Shown here: positions 4,645-6,239 of the stretch, piece by piece
Numbering within the stretch: the stretch's first letter is position 1
Layout: each line of letters begins with the position of its first letter
Assembly (NCBI GenBank): GCA_012910725.1
Contig: WNEG01000008.1
Location: 17,213 to 23,451, forward strand
DNA: 6,239 nt
Direction of reading: 5' to 3'
From: Candidatus Ethanoperedens thermophilum
Lineage (GTDB): Archaea > Halobacteriota > Methanosarcinia > Methanosarcinales > EX4572-44
The notes under the pieces: model-generated
Database searches by the model: none
What the model saw: only the letters and a program-made list of their open reading frames with translations
What the model was told of the DNA's origin: nothing
Translations under genes and position numbers: made by a program

Positions 4645-5886
4645 GTGGTGCCAAAAATTGGATACATAGACGAGTTTGAAACAATCCAGTACAACGAATT
4701 CAAGAAGTACAAGGATATTGCAGAAAAGGCAATGGAAGCAGAGGATTATCCTGCTGCAGCAGACGCTTTTTTAAGGGGCAGCATGGCGATAGGAAAGCTT
4801 GCCAAGGTGACCGAAAACGAAAAACTGAGAGAAAAACGCCTTACCCTTGCTAAGAACTACATGCAGGTCGGAAAAGAACTTAAAAAAGGCATCATTCCTG
4901 TAAAAAGCAAACCGAAGGAGTACAAGAGAAGCAAAGAAGTGCATGGCAGCACCATCGGGACTGAACCAGGGGAGGAAGAAGGATTTGAAAAATATGTTGA
5001 ACAGAACCTTATTGCAACGAGCAGGATGACATGGGAAAATATAGGAGGACTCAACAGCGTAAAAGAGACAATCAAGGAGTCTGTTGTGCTGAGCATAATC
5101 GAGGAAAAGCCTGAAGCAATCAAGCCATGGAAAGGCATACTCCTCTTTGGACCGCCCGGCACAGGCAAGACGCTTCTTGCGGCTGCTACTGCGGGATCGC
5201 TGGAGGCAACGTTTTTTAACGTCAAGGTTGGGCAGATACTCTCAAAATACTTCGGCGAGTCATCGAAACTTGTATCCGCACTCTACAGTGTCGGGCGAAA
5301 GAAATCCCCCTCGATCGTCTTCCTCGATGAATTTGACTCGATTGCGCTCAGCAGGTCAGGAGAAGTTGCGGAATCTTCACGTCGCGTCTTATCAACATTG
5401 TTATCCGAGCTTGACGGACTGCAGGACAAGGATTCTGGCAGATACGTTCTCACGATGGCAGCGACGAACACGCCATGGGATATCGACAGCGCAGTCTTGA
5501 GCAGGTTTCCAAAACGGATACATATACCGCTGCCAGACAAAGAGGCGTGTCTGGAGATTATCAGGATTCACACGATAAAGGAAGGGCTCAAACTCGATGA
5601 GCAAATCCTTGACGAGATCGCAGTGAGGTGCACTGAAAACCTGTTTGCTGGAAGGGACATCGCAACGCTGTGCAACGATGCGATATGGAACATGGTGCGA
5701 TCAGAGAATCCTGCGCTCGGAAGCCTTGCCGACAAGCCGGTTGATGCGATACAGGAGTACAGGCTTGGGGTGCGTGAACTGACCGCGGGGGATTTCGAGA
5801 AGTCGTTTGAGTCGGTGAGGAGTGCGGTGAAAGCGCGGGATGTTGCGAGGTATGATAAATGGGCGGAAGAGTATGGGAGCGGGTGA
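4645..5886 (+). CDS. Vps4/CdvC-type MIT-domain AAA ATPase
   Basis: A complete 413-residue protein. Residues 13-82 form a three-helix MIT domain (NEFKKYKDIAEKAMEAEDYP, then AADAFLRGSMAIGKLAKV), which binds ESCRT-III tails. Residues 83-125 are a flexible linker. The AAA domain begins with MTWENIGGLNSVKETIKESV. Walker A is GPPGTGKT (169-176), the pore-loop aromatic is Y202 (SKYFGES), Walker B is VFLDEFD with D228/E229, and sensor 1 is N275. The C-terminus ends in the helix typical of Vps4 (SVRSAVKARDVARYDKWAEE). These features separate it from proteasomal and Cdc48 ATPases. Where Vps4 has several Arg before Phe (RRRF), this protein has LSRF (285-288), leaving only R287, with R291 after it. Only GTG 4645 or GTG 4648 can be the start, because a stop lies at 4636-4638. 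It would form hexamers that pull ESCRT-III filaments apart in division or vesicle release. Confidence 0.88.
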   Translation: MVPKIGYIDEFETIQYNEFKKYKDIAEKAMEAEDYPAAADAFLRGSMAIGKLAKVTENEKLREKRLTLAKNYMQVGKELKKGIIPVKSKPKEYKRSKEVHGSTIGTEPGEEEGFEKYVEQNLIATSRMTWENIGGLNSVKETIKESVVLSIIEEKPEAIKPWKGILLFGPPGTGKTLLAAATAGSLEATFFNVKVGQILSKYFGESSKLVSALYSVGRKKSPSIVFLDEFDSIALSRSGEVAESSRRVLSTLLSELDGLQDKDSGRYVLTMAATNTPWDIDSAVLSRFPKRIHIPLPDKEACLEIIRIHTIKEGLKLDEQILDEIAVRCTENLFAGRDIATLCNDAIWNMVRSENPALGSLADKPVDAIQEYRLGVRELTAGDFEKSFESVRSAVKARDVARYDKWAEEYGSG

Positions 5887-5909
5887 GCACAGATGAGAAC
5901 ACACGCCAC

Positions 5910-6239
5910 CGCTTTCGGTACACCAGTTACCAGTACATCTCTTGAGCCTTTCAGATTGCTACTTATCTCTTGATCACTGCCTCTTCCCAAATACACCTCC
6001 TTTTTTGCAAGAGGAGGTGTTTGAATCCCTAAATCTTCCGGCTGCAAATTTTTGCATTTTTTGTATAGAAATCTTTCTTTAAAGGTGTTTTTAAAGCGTA
6101 TGAATGGCAATATCTTATCCTGAAGGTACCAGAGTATTCCAATTGCCGCACTTATAAATCCAACTATCGCAATTACCTGCCAAACGGATAATCCCTGCAC
6201 AAGGACGATTACTTCACTAATGGTTATTTTCCAAATAAA
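5910..6239 (-). pseudogene. Truncated membrane-anchored P-loop NTPase remnant (5' end outside window)
   Basis: On the minus strand the frame is open from the right edge. It encodes an N-terminal hydrophobic segment (VWQVIAIVGFISAAIGILWY), a basic stretch (RFKNTFKERFLYKK), then EVYLGRGSDQEISSNLKGSR and VLVTGVPKA. That last part looks like the strand and loop leading into a Walker A motif of a STAND-like NTPase, where GKS or GKT should follow. Instead it reads VACVLICAHP and runs antisense into the 3' end of the Vps4-like gene, with a stop at 5568-5570. All recognisable similarity stops near 5910. No frame restores the motif, so this is a truncation rather than a frameshift. GTG 6200 is a possible start, but 13 sense codons precede it, so the true start may lie outside the window. 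Confidence 0.65.
5993..6020. repeat. 9-bp inverted repeat containing GGAGGTG
   Basis: ACACCTCCT (5993-6001) and AGGAGGTGT (6012-6020) are perfect inverted repeats around a 10-nt loop. They lie inside the truncated minus-strand frame. One arm equals the archaeal Shine-Dalgarno and the other the 16S tail. Probably incidental to the coding sequence, but the T6 run at 6001-6006, and T runs at 6049-6062, could stop transcripts coming from the Vps4-like gene. Confidence 0.5.

Noticed and set aside
4857..5225. Minus-strand frame opposite the MIT linker and Walker A region
   Set aside because: Antisense shadow of the ATPase coding sequence.
5568..5909. Minus-strand coding over the 3' end of the Vps4-like gene, as a continuation of the NTPase frame
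   Set aside because: It is antisense to a conserved AAA domain and shows no NTPase motifs; composition is that of a shadow frame.
1..6239. CRISPR array, tRNA, rRNA or insertion sequence
   Set aside because: No spaced direct repeats, cloverleaf-like sequences, rRNA signatures, transposase frames or terminal inverted repeats were seen on either strand.

Overview
The window looks archaeal, most likely from a euryarchaeal methanogen or methanotroph-type lineage. The evidence is archaeal TATA boxes placed about 26-30 nt before genes with little or no leader, a DUF104 (AF2212-type) antitoxin with a PIN toxin, an ArsR-like winged-helix regulator, and an ESCRT-III/Vps4-type gene pair. The lineage is inferred; no rRNA or tRNA is present to settle it.

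Layout. At the left edge is the 3' part of a large + strand gene. Its product has TPR units, a helical repeat region, two beta-sandwich-like domains, an alpha/beta region that could be an adaptin-appendage-type platform, and a C-terminal zinc ribbon. It is followed by a toxin-antitoxin locus: an intact DUF104 antitoxin overlapping a PIN-domain toxin that is broken by a +1 T in a T7 run and by an in-frame TGA where Trp is expected. Next is a small acidic protein of unknown function with its own promoter, then a convergent minus-strand winged-helix regulator with a Cys-rich C-terminus. Divergent from the regulator are a basic-to-acidic helical protein that resembles ESCRT-III (Snf7/CdvB) and a full-length MIT-AAA ATPase of the Vps4/CdvC type. 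At the right edge a minus-strand gene for a membrane-anchored P-loop NTPase is cut off at the start of its Walker A motif, 23 nt beyond the Vps4-like stop codon.

How they may work together. The most interesting part is the divergent unit at 3292-5886: a regulator beside a two-gene membrane-remodelling module, in which the ESCRT-III-like protein would form membrane-bound filaments and the MIT-AAA ATPase would disassemble them. A 19-bp palindrome, GTTAC-N9-GTAAC, lies just before the regulator start codon and again, with identical spacing, against the TATA box of the small acidic gene. This suggests a local regulon in which the regulator controls itself and the acidic protein, and perhaps the ESCRT-like pair, whose promoter has a single half-site. 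The appendage-like zinc-ribbon protein could be an adaptor for the same process, but that link rests only on domain type and proximity.
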